Positions 49,373 through 62,099 of a stretch of DNA of 64,000 nt are shown one piece after another (the stretch's first letter is position 1; the number at the start of each line of letters is the position of its first letter). The notes below the pieces were generated by a model. It was not told where the DNA came from, made no database searches, and was given only the letters and a program-made list of their open reading frames with translations. The position numbers and the translations under genes are program-made. The stretch covers positions 18,158,414-18,222,413 of the forward strand of contig CP141134.1 of NCBI GenBank assembly GCA_035236585.1. The letters run 5' to 3'. The DNA comes from Warburgia ugandensis. Its lineage: Eukaryota > Streptophyta > Magnoliopsida > Canellales > Canellaceae.

Positions 49373-51685
49373 CTAATTAACAACTAAGAAAATAAAAAAA
49401 CTACAAAGAATTAGAAAGATTCAAACCAGGAAATTAAACTTAAGGAAACTATCTAAATAAGAAACTTTCCTAAACTAAAACTTACCAAAAATAGAACTTT
49501 TTAAAATTCAAAAAGGAAACTTTATAATCCTAAAAAAACTTGAAAACGAATAATTTAACTATTGTAACACAAAATTTAACAACTAAGTTAGCCAAGAATC
49601 TAAAAGGAATGGGATTTAGAACTATGCACATGGTTTGTGGACTGTGCACATAATTTTGGAGCCCTAAAGATGCTCAAATTTAATGCACATATAGTGAGTT
49701 AATATACAAACTAACTATGGGATATAATAGAAAACATAAAAATCTAAATGGGTACTTATGGATTCAGGAAAATAAGATGTTTTGATGGATGGAATTAAAG
49801 CACAAAGTTAAGGAAAAAACCAATTTTTAGATTTCAATACTTAAGAACAATCAATAAATCTTACGTTAAAAAGCTATTGAAATATAACTTTTATGTAAGA
49901 AAAAACCCAGATTTCAAGTACTTTGATGAAAAAAACATTCCATAATAAGAATTCCCAAATACCTTTATTAAATCATCTCCAAATTACACAAAAAAAATTA
50001 GACACATAATACATGTTCAAAAGTTGAAAATTACATCCAATTCCAAAGCATAAAACCTAATGGAAACTATAAAAAAAAAAGGTGCAATATAAAGTTCAAA
50101 AATGGAAGTATGAGGACATGCAATGAAAACCTAGAATGGAGTTTGAGAGAAAAGAAAGCTAAGTAGTTGAACTAACTAAGAAAAAACTTCCCAAAACTAA
50201 GGGAAAAATAGGGTAGAAAATAGGAAAATGAAGAATTTAAGCTAGTTATTCTCCTGGCCATCATTACTAGAGATGTGTTAACTTAAATATTGATAGAATA
50301 ACATAGAAAACAAGTGGAATTAAGGTAAAAAAGGAAGGAGAGCAAATAACTAAGACAATAAATAGAAATCCAAAGGGAGAAAAGCATCTAAGAAATTCCA
50401 AAGTGCAGCAGCAAATAGCACCAAAGAAAAGCTTGATTTCAAGGTGTGTCACCCACCTCTACTTAGAAAATTCGTATAGACTATAGAGCTATATATAGAT
50501 GAGTGGTTCCTTAACTTAGAAAGGGATGAAAATGTGAGAAAAGTGGCCCTAAGGTTAGGGTATTGAATGAGGAAGGTTAGGAGGAGGAAATTTAGGTAAG
50601 AGTAATGTCATCAAAGATGACACAAGAGAGAAATAAATATGAGCTGGATGGTTTTTAAATTAGAAAGTGGTGAAGGCATCCTTTTCCATAGAAGGAAAGT
50701 GGCTCTCTACCCTCCTAAATGGAAGGAATGTGAGTGGTGAAAAGTTAAGGAATAAGATTTAGGAAATATGTGGAAACATCTAGGGTTTTGAAGTTAATTG
50801 AATTGAAGTAGATCTAAGGTTTCCTTTTTAGGAAACCCTTGATCATCAAATAGGAAGAGGGGCCCGGGGGGGGGGGGGGGGTTTGGGTTCCTCGTTTTGG
50901 ATGGTTGCTCTCTCCTTCACTTAAAAATGTGGAACCCTAGTAGGATGGGTGGATTAGGGTTGGGAAAGGGATTAGGACTATGGAGATTTCTCTTTTTAAG
51001 AATCCCTTAATGCATGATCATCTTACCTTTTTACATTAATCTCACAAAATCCCTTAAAAATCACACTTTTAATATAGGAAAGTTGCTTGAATTAATGCTC
51101 CATTTGTATAACTCTATGTGGCACTCCTCCTTGGCTTGATGGATCACTTTGATAGATCATTCCTTGGTGGCTTAAGTTGCTTCAATGGTTGGCTTCAAGG
51201 ATTGAGTAGCTTGTATAGTTTATCACCCTTTTTCATGGCTTTAATGGCTAAGGTGCATGGCTTGAATGGTTCCATGCAAAGATAGTGGAAATGCATGGCT
51301 TACTTCTGGGCCCACTTGGGCCACCCTTAGCTCCTTTGATGCATTCATTGCTCATCCTTGACCTTGATTTCATGTATTGATGACTCTTAGGCTTTGTCTC
51401 CATCTTTTGATCTTGATCTTCAATATTCATCTTGATCAATTTGGGCCGTCAGATCATCATCTCTTTTCCTAAAAATGTAAAAAGACTTTAATTAAATCCT
51501 AGAAAAATATGATTAATCACATACCTTTGATTAGCCTTTGGACCTATAAAATATCAAAATTTTGCCTCAATAGGTCAAAAGTGCATGTGCTATGAATTTG
51601 GTCCAAAAACCCTAATTTACTCTTATAAGTTATAACATATGGGTAACTAATTGGGTGGTCTTTATGCAAAATTAGACACCTATCA
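49373..51685 (-). mobile_element. Left (3') LTR of the gag-only element, truncated
   Basis: Aligns with 54530-56984 and ends GACACCTATCA. About 250 bp corresponding to 54279-54530 is missing at its left edge, where the plus-strand gypsy LTR fragment abuts. It contains a G16 run at 50866-50881. Small frames (such as 50267-50452) are not genes. Confidence 0.75.
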
Positions 51686-51719
51686 CAGATGGAGTGGAAG
51701 ATTCCTATCTTTTCTCTTT

Positions 51720-53030
51720 CTCTTGAGTTTTAAGTAGTTCGTTCTCCTCTTCATTGTTCTCAATCTGCCTTACTTTGTTCAACCTAATGGCCACTCTTGA
51801 GGGTTGTGACATGCTTTGCTTGTTCATCGGGCCTTTGGTTATGTGAACTAGACCCTATTTCTAACTGGCCCTTGGGGTTAGGTATAGGCTAACTGGGAAA
51901 CTTTCCTTTTTCCCTTTCACTTAAGGAAGCAAACAATTGACCTATAGTATATTCCAACTTTGCAATGTTTTGAGAGATGGAATGTGGATTTTTCTTTGTA
52001 TCATTCTTGAATTGTATAGAATTCTGCATGAATAAATTTAGAGTTTCCTCCATGGAAGGCATTCTTAATTGTTGTGAAAATTGTTGAGGATTTGGTTGCT
52101 TTTGAACATGAGGAAAGGTTTGGGGATGAGAAATCCTTACTGCAGGCCCTTAGGTATTATTCTTGGACCATGAAAAATTGTGATGCTTAGCTCATCTAGG
52201 ATTGTAGGTCTTTGAACGAGTATTATTATTACTAGGATTGCTTATATGCATTCATTGCGTTCTCTTATTCTAAAAGATATTTAGGGTATGATTGTTTTGA
52301 TGGACAAGCTATAGTTACATGGGTTGGGCTTGAGCAAATACCACATACCTCTTATGGAGATTTAGAGGATAGGTTAGCTGCAATGAAAGTCTAACACAAA
52401 TTTTCATGCTTGTGTATTTTCTCATCTAAAGACTCACATTTTGTCTATTCTTTCAACTACAAAGTCAAGTTTATAAGACATTTGAGGTTACCCCTATTTC
52501 ATATATGCCTCCTTTATTTTGAGGCTGGGTATTCTATCTCTCCTATTGGGATAATCCCATTGCTAGGAATTATTTGTTAGAGTCTGGAAAAATTCCCAAC
52601 ATTTATAATATTGCTCATCGTCTCTTTTTTGGAAATTAATCATCTCCTTACCAAGAGCGTTACTCTTATGGATAGTAAAGAATTTGTTTCGAAACTTCCT
52701 AAACAACTGGTCCCATGTGGCAATGGAACCGACCTCTAAAGAATTTAGACAAGAAAGGGAACAACCAAAGTATAATAGAATCATTTGAGACAACAAGGAA
52801 TTTTAATGTAGCACAAATATCAAAGAATTCCTTGATTTGTAGGTATGGGTCCTCTCTCTCGTGACCATAAAAATATGGGAGTAATTGTATTACTCCAGGT
52901 TTAAGTTCAAAGTGGATTGTATTTTTAGGTGGTAATGTGATGCATGATGGAGTGTTCAACTAGATTAGTGCATAGAAATCTCTAGTAGCCTTATGCTCAA
53001 CAATTGCTGGTGGGTTAGCCATGGGGTTAG
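51720..53030 (-). pseudogene. Athila-type gag, broken
   Basis: The frame begins near 53020 (MANPPAIVEHKATRDFY), then FELKPGVIQLLPYFYG (52864-52911) with ICATLKFLVVSNDSIIL, SIATWDQLFRKFRNKFF and YYKCWEFFQTL, the capsid-like domain of Athila/Tat Gag. A frameshift near 52700 separates the two halves. Downstream are NFSWS (about 52180), MEETLNLFMQNSIQFKN and SISQNIAKLEYTIGQLFASL, then a C-terminal KHVTTLKSG block. Stops include TAG where relatives have Gln (in GKFPS-stop-PIPNPKGQ). Gag would form the particle; this copy is dead. Confidence 0.8.
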
Positions 53031-53039
53031 GAACTTGGT

Positions 53040-54250
53040 TTCTTACCCCTTGCCTATGAGTACATTCAATCTCAAGATCTGATAGTACTAATTTTGTGTT
53101 TTAAGATCGACGTCCTTGCATGCACTACAATGAAAACCTATCTAAATGATGCAACCTAAATCTAATTGTGACCCCTAAATCTATATGATATGCAAGCAAT
53201 CAATTCCCAATGCTAACGAGATGTCTTATTGATCTTTGTTAATCTGTGAGGTTGTATCTTTTAACCTAAAGATAGATAGCTCCTCATTTAATCTAGACTT
53301 GACTATTGTTACCAGTTAGGTCCTCTCGAAGGTGGTTAATACAATTCTCATGGAAGGAGGTGTTTAGACCTCAACAACCATCAACAAAAGGAGTGGAAAA
53401 ATCACTTGAATTTGGATACCCACTATAACGACAATCTTCAAGATCCATTAGAGTGATAATAGATTGCCTCTATAAAAAAGGGTCCTATGAGCTCAAAACC
53501 CTATGTTTCTTCCTACTTGATTTTAGAATAAGAGTAACATTTGGGATCGCAAGCATATAAGAAATTGATTTGATTTCCTAGGTGGGTCAAGGATCTGGTG
53601 ATGAAATCTAGTGCTTATCTTATGAGGGTTCCATGGGACCCATACTATCATTAAGTTCCATTCACTATAAAGTAATAAACATGCAATACAATACAAGAAA
53701 ACAAACTAATACAACCTATATGCTATCTACCCAAGGGTTAGATACGTGCAAGCTAATACAACAACCTTAAATAAGATACAACAATTAAGATGAATGATCC
53801 TAAACTATATGAACTACACTACCAACCAAATGCAAAGTTATACTAAATGCAACTACACTAAGAAGAGTTAAAGTGAGTGAGGGAAACTTACAGTGGGATT
53901 TTTGATGAAAATCAATTGTGAGCCTCCTTACACATCACTTGCCTTGTATTAATACAACCTATTTAAAATTGAAATAAAGAAATTACAAGTTATAATGGAG
54001 ATCAGTACAAATTCACTCAAAAAGAAAATCCTAATCTAAAAAAGTAATAAAAGTTGATGAAACTTTGGCCCACAAGATCCCCGCTACTACTTTTCCAAAT
54101 TCCCCTTACACAAAACAAAAAAAGATGAGTCAATTTATTAAAATTAGTAAAATATGTAGATATGATGCAAAAATTCTAATCTAATGCAATCTACAACTAA
54201 GACTAAGGTTAAACAATTTAAATAAGAATCCAACCATAAATCCATTGAGA
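53040..54250 (-). other. Untranslated leader of the gag-only element
   Basis: Between primer site and gag, with no long frame. 53275-53650 shares the ordered motifs seen at 2040-2500 and 60965-61350. Confidence 0.55.
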
Positions 54251-54272
54251 TTTCCCAGCAACAGTGCTAAAA
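54251..54272 (-). other. Decayed tRNA-Asp type primer-binding site
   Basis: Minus-strand TTTTAGCACTGTTGCTGGGA compared with the Athila/Tat consensus TTTTGGCGCCGTTGCCGGGG. The differences are all transitions. Confidence 0.7.
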
Positions 54273-54278
54273 ACTTGG

Positions 54279-56984
54279 TGTAGCTTAAAAATTACTCACA
54301 AGCACGTGAATCAATATAGTATTTTCATGCAAGTGAGGTTGATCCTACAAGGAATCTCACATATTTGAAATGGATTAGATTCTATTTAGATCAATTAACT
54401 TCATCCAAAGAGATAGAGATGTGATTAAACTAGGAAATTAAAACAAACTAAGAAGAAAACATGCATGGAATTAAAAACTAGAATTAAAAAAAAATTTCTA
54501 AAATTAAAGCTAAGAAATTAAAATGAAAAATTACCTAATTAATAAGCTAGCAAATAAATGAAACTAATGCTTATTTAGAATGAATCAAACTAAGCAATTG
54601 AACTTAAGGAAACTGTTAAAAAGGAAACTTTCCTACTCTAACACTTTCCTAAACTAAAACTTAAAATTTTTCTAAAAATAGAAATTTCTAATACCAAATT
54701 AGGAAACTTTTTAACACTAAGCTAACAATGCATTAACTACTTCCAAAATAAAATTATGCAATTAAACTAAACAAATGCTTAAAAGGAAAGTGACTCAGTA
54801 TCATGCATATTATCCATGGATTGTATGCATGGTTATAGCGTGCAAAAGTAACCACAAGTGATGAATCTAAAGTGAAATATGATGTAAAATAACTAAATAA
54901 TATGTTAAAAAACATAAAAATCTAAATGGGTTCCCAAGGATTCAAGAAAATAAGGTTAGATGGTTGGAAATAAAGCTCAAAGTTAAGGAGAGAAAAGTTC
55001 TAGATTTCAACTACTTAAGAACATCAAACAATTAAGCATAAGGAAGCAATAGAAACCACAGATTTTATGCATGTAAATAATCCATATCTATAGTAATTTT
55101 AGGATAGAAACATTCTATAACAAGATTTCTCACAAAAATTTATTGATTCACTTTAAAATTACACCAAAATTATCTGCATAAATGATCTATAAATTCTGAA
55201 AATTACTCATTGTTCAAGCTTGCAAAACTCTGTCTAAACTACAATAAAAACTTCAATATAAAAATTTCAATATAAATTATAATGAAAGGAAAAGAAAACC
55301 CATAAAAATTTTGAAGAGAAAAGAAGGCTAAAAGGGTGAGCTAGTTAATGCGAAAAGGACCTAAATTAAAGTGGGGAACAAGGAAAAAAAAAGGTAGAAT
55401 TCAAGAGGAGATCTCCAATTTCTAAGCTAGCTATTCTCTTGGCTCTCACTATCAAAGAATAACTAACTTAAATCTTGGTTGACTAACAAAGAAAAACTAA
55501 AGAATTGAAGCAATAAAGGAGGGGGATTGAAGGCTAGAAAGCTACATATAATCTAAGTAACAAAAAAAGAAAAACTTAGAGCAATGAAATTAAATCAAAA
55601 TAAGTAAACTACTTGCCTGAATTTGAGATTAATTAACCAAGACAACATCTAGAAAAACAAAAGAATAAAATTACTAAAAAAGTTTCAAAGTCCAACAACA
55701 AGTATGCTTTGAAGGAAAGTTTGATTTCATGTCTCACACAACTTCTACATGGAAAATTAGTATGAACCATGGGCTATATATAGATGAGTGTGTTCCTAAC
55801 TCAGGAAAGGGTGAATATATAAGGAAAGTGGGTCTAAGGTTAGGGTATTGAATGGGGAAGATTAGGAGTAGTTTTGAAGGAGGAAATTTTGGTAGGAATG
55901 ATGTCATAATGGTGACATAAGAGAGATGAGTAAGCATGGGCTAGCTGGTTACTAATTTTGTAAAGGGGGAGGCTTCTTTTTCCATGGAAGGAAAGTGGAT
56001 CTCCACCCTCCTAATTGAATGGTGATTGATTGGTGGGAAGAGGGAAAAAGAGAAAAAGAAAAAAAGAGAAAATTTTGGAAGAAAAACTAGATTTTTAACA
56101 TGTTAGCATGCATGGAATCTAGGGTTTCCTAATTAGGAAACCACTTGATTTTACTAAGCAAAGGGAGGGGGGGCTCTCCTCCTCTTAGATGGCGGCTCCG
56201 TGACTTAAAAACATGGAACCCTAAGATGAATGGTGGATTAGGAATGGGAATTGGGCTAGGAAAGTGGTTTTTTCTCTCTTGATGGGTCTTTTAATGCATG
56301 ATGATATTACCTTTTACAATTTTCTTAAAATCCCTTAAAAATCACACTTTTAACATAGGAAATATGCTTGAATTGATGATCCAATCATGTGGCTGCATGT
56401 GGCTCTCCACCTTGCCTTGATGGCTCATTCCTTGGTAAGTGGCTTCAATGGTTGGCTTCAAGGCTTGAGTATCTCATATGGCTTATTACCCCTTTTCATG
56501 GCTTTGATGGCTAAGTGGCTTGAATGGCTCCCATGCAAAGATGGTGGAAATGCAGGGCTTGGTCTTGGCTCCATTTCTATTCACCTTTTACTCTTTCAAT
56601 TGCGTTCTAGCTTGCTTTAGGATAGTTTTGAACCTTCATCACATCTTGGATTCATGACCTTTAAGCTTTGGCTTGCTTAGGTTGCCTAGTTAGACTAGAA
56701 AACCTCATGAAAGACCTCAATTCTTATTTTGATCAAGCTTAGCCTTTGGATTACCTTCCCACACCTATAAAAGAATAAAAAACTTAATTAAATCCTAACA
56801 AATTATGACCATTCACATACTTACTCCAAATTAGCTTATGAACCTACAAAATATCAAACTTTTAAATTATTAGGTCAAAAAATGCATGTGTTATAAAATC
56901 CCGAAAGAGCCCTAAAAATAACACTCTTTTTATAACATATGGGACACTAATTGGGAACCTTTTACATAAAATTGACACTTATCA
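54279..56984 (-). mobile_element. Right (5') LTR of the gag-only element, 2706 bp
   Basis: Begins TGTAGCTTAAAAATTACTCA next to the primer site and ends TTGACACTTATCA. Gives the full length of this LTR family. Confidence 0.78.
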
Positions 56985-57180
56985 TGAGCCCATGTTAATG
57001 CTCCAACTCTGGATTATCCAACTTTTAGGGTTTGAAATGCCAAAAATATATATATTTTATAATTGTACCATAATCCTGCAAAATATGAAAATAACTCTAA
57101 TTAGTTATCTTTATTATAAAACAAGGGACAAAATCTACTAAATATTATAGGTGCTCTATGTAATATATCTATACTTATCA
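56985..57180 (-). mobile_element. Possible LTR end of the next Athila-type element
   Basis: Ends TATACTTATCA after ATGTAATATATC, much like the end of the solo LTR at 42710 (ATGTAATATTTCTATACCCA, TCA). It may be the 3' LTR remnant of the element whose 5' LTR starts at 62100, with the gag-only element inserted in it. Tentative. Confidence 0.3.
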
Positions 57181-59330
57181 AATATCCCTATACTTGGCTT
57201 TTCCATGAGCAAAACTACTAATAGAAAATAAGAAATCTAAAAATTCATTATTGTCTACATTTAGCATATGTAGAAAACCTTTAAACCCCTAGGTTTCCCC
57301 TAGTGGATGAGTTGTAGTCTTGTAAGGGTTTTCAAAAATGATGCCTATAAACATTTTCAAAAACATCTTGAAAGTCTTATATTTGTTTGAGAAAATTTTC
57401 TTCTATTCAGCTTTTATTAAATCCCTAACTTTAACCTGCTAATAAAGATGATTTTTAAAAAAAAAATCCTAAACCCATTTTAAGATATCTTATTATTTCA
57501 CTAAACTTTGGAATATGAGAGTGTGATATTGCTAATATATATAATTACCAGTTTTGAAGTAAAATATAGCCTAAATTGACATTCAAAATTATGCTTTGAT
57601 TTCAAATCTCATAGAATATTCTTGACATTAAAAAAGAAGTCACTTTAAAGTGGTTACCCTCTCATTAATATGTGAATAGAATGTTGTTCATCAAGTCCAA
57701 AAATCTCACATATTTCATAAGAAAGAACAATAAAGTTAGAAAAATTGATAATGGTCTCATGAAAGGATATCAACTATTAAAAATATTATACTCTACTAAT
57801 TTCTATACTCATTCATGACCATATCCAAGCCATACTACTCCTAAGATCAAGTTAGGACTTTCAATTGGATGAAACAAAGCCTTAGGTAAGGGTTATCAAA
57901 AGAATGGGTACAAGGATAAACAAAGATTGTCTAGAAGATATGTTAAGGTCTTCTATCAGTGTATATTCACAACTTCCATTTTTTCTCACAAAAGTGAGAA
58001 TTTTTCCTCTTTGGCTATCGTTTTCTTTTATCATTTTCCATTTTACTTTGAATACAACCTCTCTTCTTATTTTTTTCCAGCCCTTTTTGATGTTAATCTA
58101 TTGAATTGTATTGTCCATGCTCTTTCTAAAGATAATGTTGAACTATCCCTATATATTTCCAAAACAATCTAGGTAATGGATACATTATAGGAGTTCCATA
58201 TGGGTAATAGTGGATTGGTTAACAAAGCAAAGCCTTAATATAAAGGCTCGAAGGGCTAACTATCAGAAAATAACATAGGGAAGGCTAAAAGCTCTCGGTT
58301 TACCAAGGCTGGCGGCTATCATTCCTTGGTTTCATATGACTTGAATTGACCATAAACATAATAGATATATGGTATATTCTTTTAGAAGTTTCTCGATACT
58401 TGACCAAGATGAAGAATAATGAGACCAACTAGGAAATTATGTCTACTAAAGAAAATTTTGATTTATATGTATAACCCTATAAAAAAAAAAGAGGAAGCAT
58501 GGCTCTACAAATCTTTTTCAAGATCTCTAAGCTATATTTACTTTTCAACTTAAACTGTATATATGTGGTTATTTTGAGCAATAATTGTTTCAAGTTTATC
58601 TTTTCATGGAATACATTAGAACAAGGATAAAATGATGAACTATAGTATGCAAATCTATTAATAATCTAAAGTTCATAAGATAACTAAATATTTGAAAATT
58701 TTGAATTCTCATCCTAATAAAGGAATTTATCATAATTGTTTTTCAAAATTTTATATTTTAAAAATAAAATGACTCTAAAAACCTAAATGGATACATTAAA
58801 GTTTGAAATTCTCCACCCTCACTATTAAAATAAACATTGTCCTCAATGTTTAAAACTACATACCATTGACAAATGAAAACAACAAACCTGATAGGAAAGG
58901 ATGAGAAAGATAGTATCTGCACTCTTGGAATAGTGCATTGATCTATTGATGTGGTCTGTTGAATGCCACATTAATATATAATGAATGATGGTGAAAATGC
59001 AAAACTAATATGATCCTAAAACTAAACTAACAAACTAATCTACTTGACCCTAATCTTAAATCTAACTAGTTAATCTAATCTATCCTAATCCTAACTCTAG
59101 CAATTAAATGGTAGAGTTTCTTTTTCCATTTAGGAATTTTAGAATAGTTAGTATACATTTTCCACCCTGAAATCTATGATGGTGATAAGATAAGGACATG
59201 AAAGACTACCGTGATTCTTAATTTCTTGGGACCAAATTCAAATAAATGGTCCCAATGGTTGCCAAATTGAGGTATAACAGTGCCTATATCAAGTAGTATA
59301 TAAAGTTCCTCCTTCTCCCTCGCATTTTCC
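57181..59330. other. No recognisable gene; presumed decayed element interior
   Basis: AT-rich. Frames at 57904-58172 and 59349-59600 show no domain. It may be the pol or 3' untranslated part of the Athila-type element to the right. Confidence 0.35.
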
Positions 59331-59339
59331 TAGATATTA

Positions 59340-60480
59340 GGGATAAGCATGCTCTGCATCTCTCATAAGGGATGTTCATGTTCCTCTAGTTGCAAAGAGA
59401 TGGTGGGGCTTAAACACTTAGTATTTACTAGTGTACACCCTAAAGTTGGTTGTTGTTGGGCAAGAACATTATTTAACTCTTATTCCTATTATGCAATTAC
59501 AACTAAGGTTTCAAATGAACCAAAAATCTCACATGGTGAGCTAACTTGTAAAGGATGTAGGTCCAAATCTTGTGCTTCTTCACTATATGTCTCAAATTAA
59601 ATCTCGGGAACTATAGGGGGTCCTACTTGAGCTTTGCCATTGAGAAGTGTTCATTAATGACATAGTATTTACTAAATCATTCACTTCATTAATGGAGGTC
59701 CAAATCATGTGCTTCTTCACTATATGGATAAAATTGAATCTCAAGAACTATAAGGGGTCCTACTTGAGCTTGCCATTAAGAAGTGTCCATTAATGGTACA
59801 ATCTCTTGTAAATCATTCACTTCATCAATGGAGCTGTCTATATCAAAATTAAATTGAGCGAGACATGTTAGGAGTGAACCTTTGCAAGAGAATGGTAGGG
59901 ATGGTATATTAGCCAAAATGTTTATCTTATATGGGTCTTGAGAGGCTAACATTATTTCTATCCCTATCAGAGTATTGATGGGCTTCTCACTATCCTCAAC
60001 TTGGTTAGTTTCCTTTTTTCATTTTGAAAATGTTGCAAATATCTAACCCATTTGGAACTCTAACTGTGCAATAGATTGTGAGTGGGCCTCCATAGTTTAT
60101 TTTGCATCATTATGAAATTCTAAAATGCTCTGCATACAAAAATTAAAGATATCTTCTAAAGATTGTTCCCTCTGTTATGAAGGGAATTCCTATTATGGCT
60201 CAAGTTGCTGTAGAGTTGAATCATGAGGGAAAGGTTGATTATACTAAGACCATGAGAAATTATCCGTAGCCCATCCAGGATGGAAATCTCAAAATAAAAC
60301 TTTTCATTAGGTTTTTAGAATGTACTTGTTCCATTCCTTTGCTCCATAAAGTATTCCGAATGCTCAGAGCTTGATGGACACAAAGTAGTTGGACGCATTG
60401 GACTAGTATAGAAGGAAAAAACCTCTTACTGAGGTTGCATAGAAGATTCTTTAGCCAACATAAAGGCACTTAATGTATTA
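59340..60480 (-). pseudogene. Athila-type gag remnant (C-terminal part)
   Basis: Minus-strand frames read WATDNFSWS (about 60250), YNQPFPHDSTLQQLE, MQSILEFHNDAK and SIAQLEFQMG (60048-60083), the same order as in the gag at 51720-53030 (NFSWS, MEETLNLFMQNS, IAKLEYTIGQL). Several in-frame stops interrupt it. The capsid half is too decayed for me to see. Confidence 0.6.
59557..59830. repeat. Tandem duplication, period about 138 bp
   Basis: Two units (about 59557-59695 and 59696-59830) share GGTCCAAATC.TGTGCTTCTT, CACTATATG, GGGTCCTACTTGAGCTT and CATTCACTTCAT.AATGG. They lie inside the gag remnant or just downstream of it. Confidence 0.8.
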
Positions 60481-62072
60481 GTCAGATTATCTACTTTATC
60501 CACCCTATCTACTAATCTATCTATTTTATTAAGCAAATCAAGATTAGCCCTCATTTCATATATATCATCATATTCAAGGGGTCGTAGAATAAAATAGTGC
60601 TATTATGGCTTTCTTTCCTCTACTTTGTTGGCTATGTCTAAGAAAGGTGATTAATATATACTTCATTCCTTGATCCTAGCCTTGTGGTTGATTCAATCGT
60701 TAGATCTAAAAGCACTAAGTTTGGGTTATATGATCGACAGCCTAGCCTACACTAGAAGTGGTGCAGTAAAATATACTCAACTTTATATACAAGAAAAATA
60801 AATCATTGTATGCAATGAAAGACTACTTCTTTTTTATAAAGAGAAACTAAGAGGAACCTATGCTATATGATGCACATTTAAGGGAACACAATGAATTCTA
60901 ACCCTAATGCAAACAAGTTGAAAGGTTTGACTTTTATTTATTTTCTTTGGGGGTGGCTTTTAGCTTAAATCTAACCTAGGTAGCTCCTGCTCTATTTCAA
61001 ACTTAACCTACTAATTACCAGTTCAATCCTTCCTTGATTAACCACTTGACACCCTCCTTAATCAGCCGCATATGATTTGGGCCATTGAATACATTGGCAG
61101 AGCTAGTCATTTAAATAACAATGTAGTTGATCAAGTAGGGGTCATTGGAGTGGAAATAGGTTAGCTCCTTCCAAGAGGTTCTTATGAGTTCATGAGCTGC
61201 TAAGGTTTCTTCTAGATTGATTTTAGTATAATTGTAGAAGCTAGGGTTGCATGTAAGGTGATGTTTAACTTAGGTTGGCCAAGGTATGGTGATGAAATAT
61301 ACCCATGATCTTCCATGATCTTATTGTGGGTGATTAGCTTTACTAATTGATTAAGCACATTCCCACAATCAATCAATCAACATATATCGCACCTTAAAGT
61401 AATTAAACATGCCTTAATTATATAGTAAAATCATTAAACTAATGCAACTACCTATATGCTATCTAACAAGGGGTCAGGGCCTCAACAACTGGACACTATA
61501 ACCCTGACAGCTTATGACCTCAAGTTATAGTTGAGCTTAGGCCATCCTTGTTACATAGTTACTGACTAATGCAAAGTCCTAGGTATAATGTAATAAGTAA
61601 TACAATGGATGCATACTATATAATTTACAATACCAAACAAATAATGCTATCTAAGTTATATGCAAACCAAATGATTGGAAATGGAAAGAGATTAGAAAAG
61701 CTTACAATGATGTCTTAAATAATGTCTTGTACAAGGTGGGTCCATGTACATGCCACCTCCTCTTCTGAGTTAGGATAGTCACCCTTGACCTATATTATTA
61801 CAACCCCTTTAATTCAAATAAATTACATTTAATTAAATATTATAACAAGTCCTCACTACAAGTCACTTAAAATAAAAAATAATTATAAGCTATCCTAATT
61901 TCTCCTCTAATTCTTGTTTCAATTTCCTGCAAAAATAAATATAAAAGTGAGAAACCAAAAATTCACATGAATGGAAATAAAATACAAAATGCAACTAAAA
62001 TGAATGCAACCTAAAATCTATGACTAGAGGTAAAGTAATTAATCTAGATTTTAACTAAAATTCCCTTGTCAG
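60481..62072 (-). other. Untranslated leader of the third Athila-type element
   Basis: 60965-61350 matches the leader block of the gag-only element in motif order, and 61445-61470 shares ACCTATATGCTATCTA with about 53718. No long frame. Confidence 0.5.
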
Positions 62073-62098
62073 TCCTTGGCAATGGCACTAAAAACTTG
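62073..62098 (-). other. Decayed tRNA-Asp type primer-binding site
   Basis: Minus-strand TTTTTAGTGCCATTGCCAAG then GA, a second transition-decayed form of TTTTTGGCGCCGTTGCCGGG. Confidence 0.68.
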
Positions 62099-62099
62099 A

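Larger units (their letters stand above)
49373..56984 (-). mobile_element. Athila-type Ty3/gypsy element carrying gag only
   Basis: Two long direct repeats (49373-51685, truncated; 54279-56984) flank 2.6 kb of internal sequence on the minus strand. The primer site near 54251-54272, reading TTTTTAGCACTGTTGCTGGG, is a transition-decayed form of the Athila/Tat tRNA-Asp site TTTTTGGCGCCGTTGCCGGG. Next come an untranslated leader and a gag relic that reaches to within about 100 bp of the 3' LTR. No pol is present. It is a gag-only element (TR-GAG-like) or a pol-deleted copy. Confidence 0.78.
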
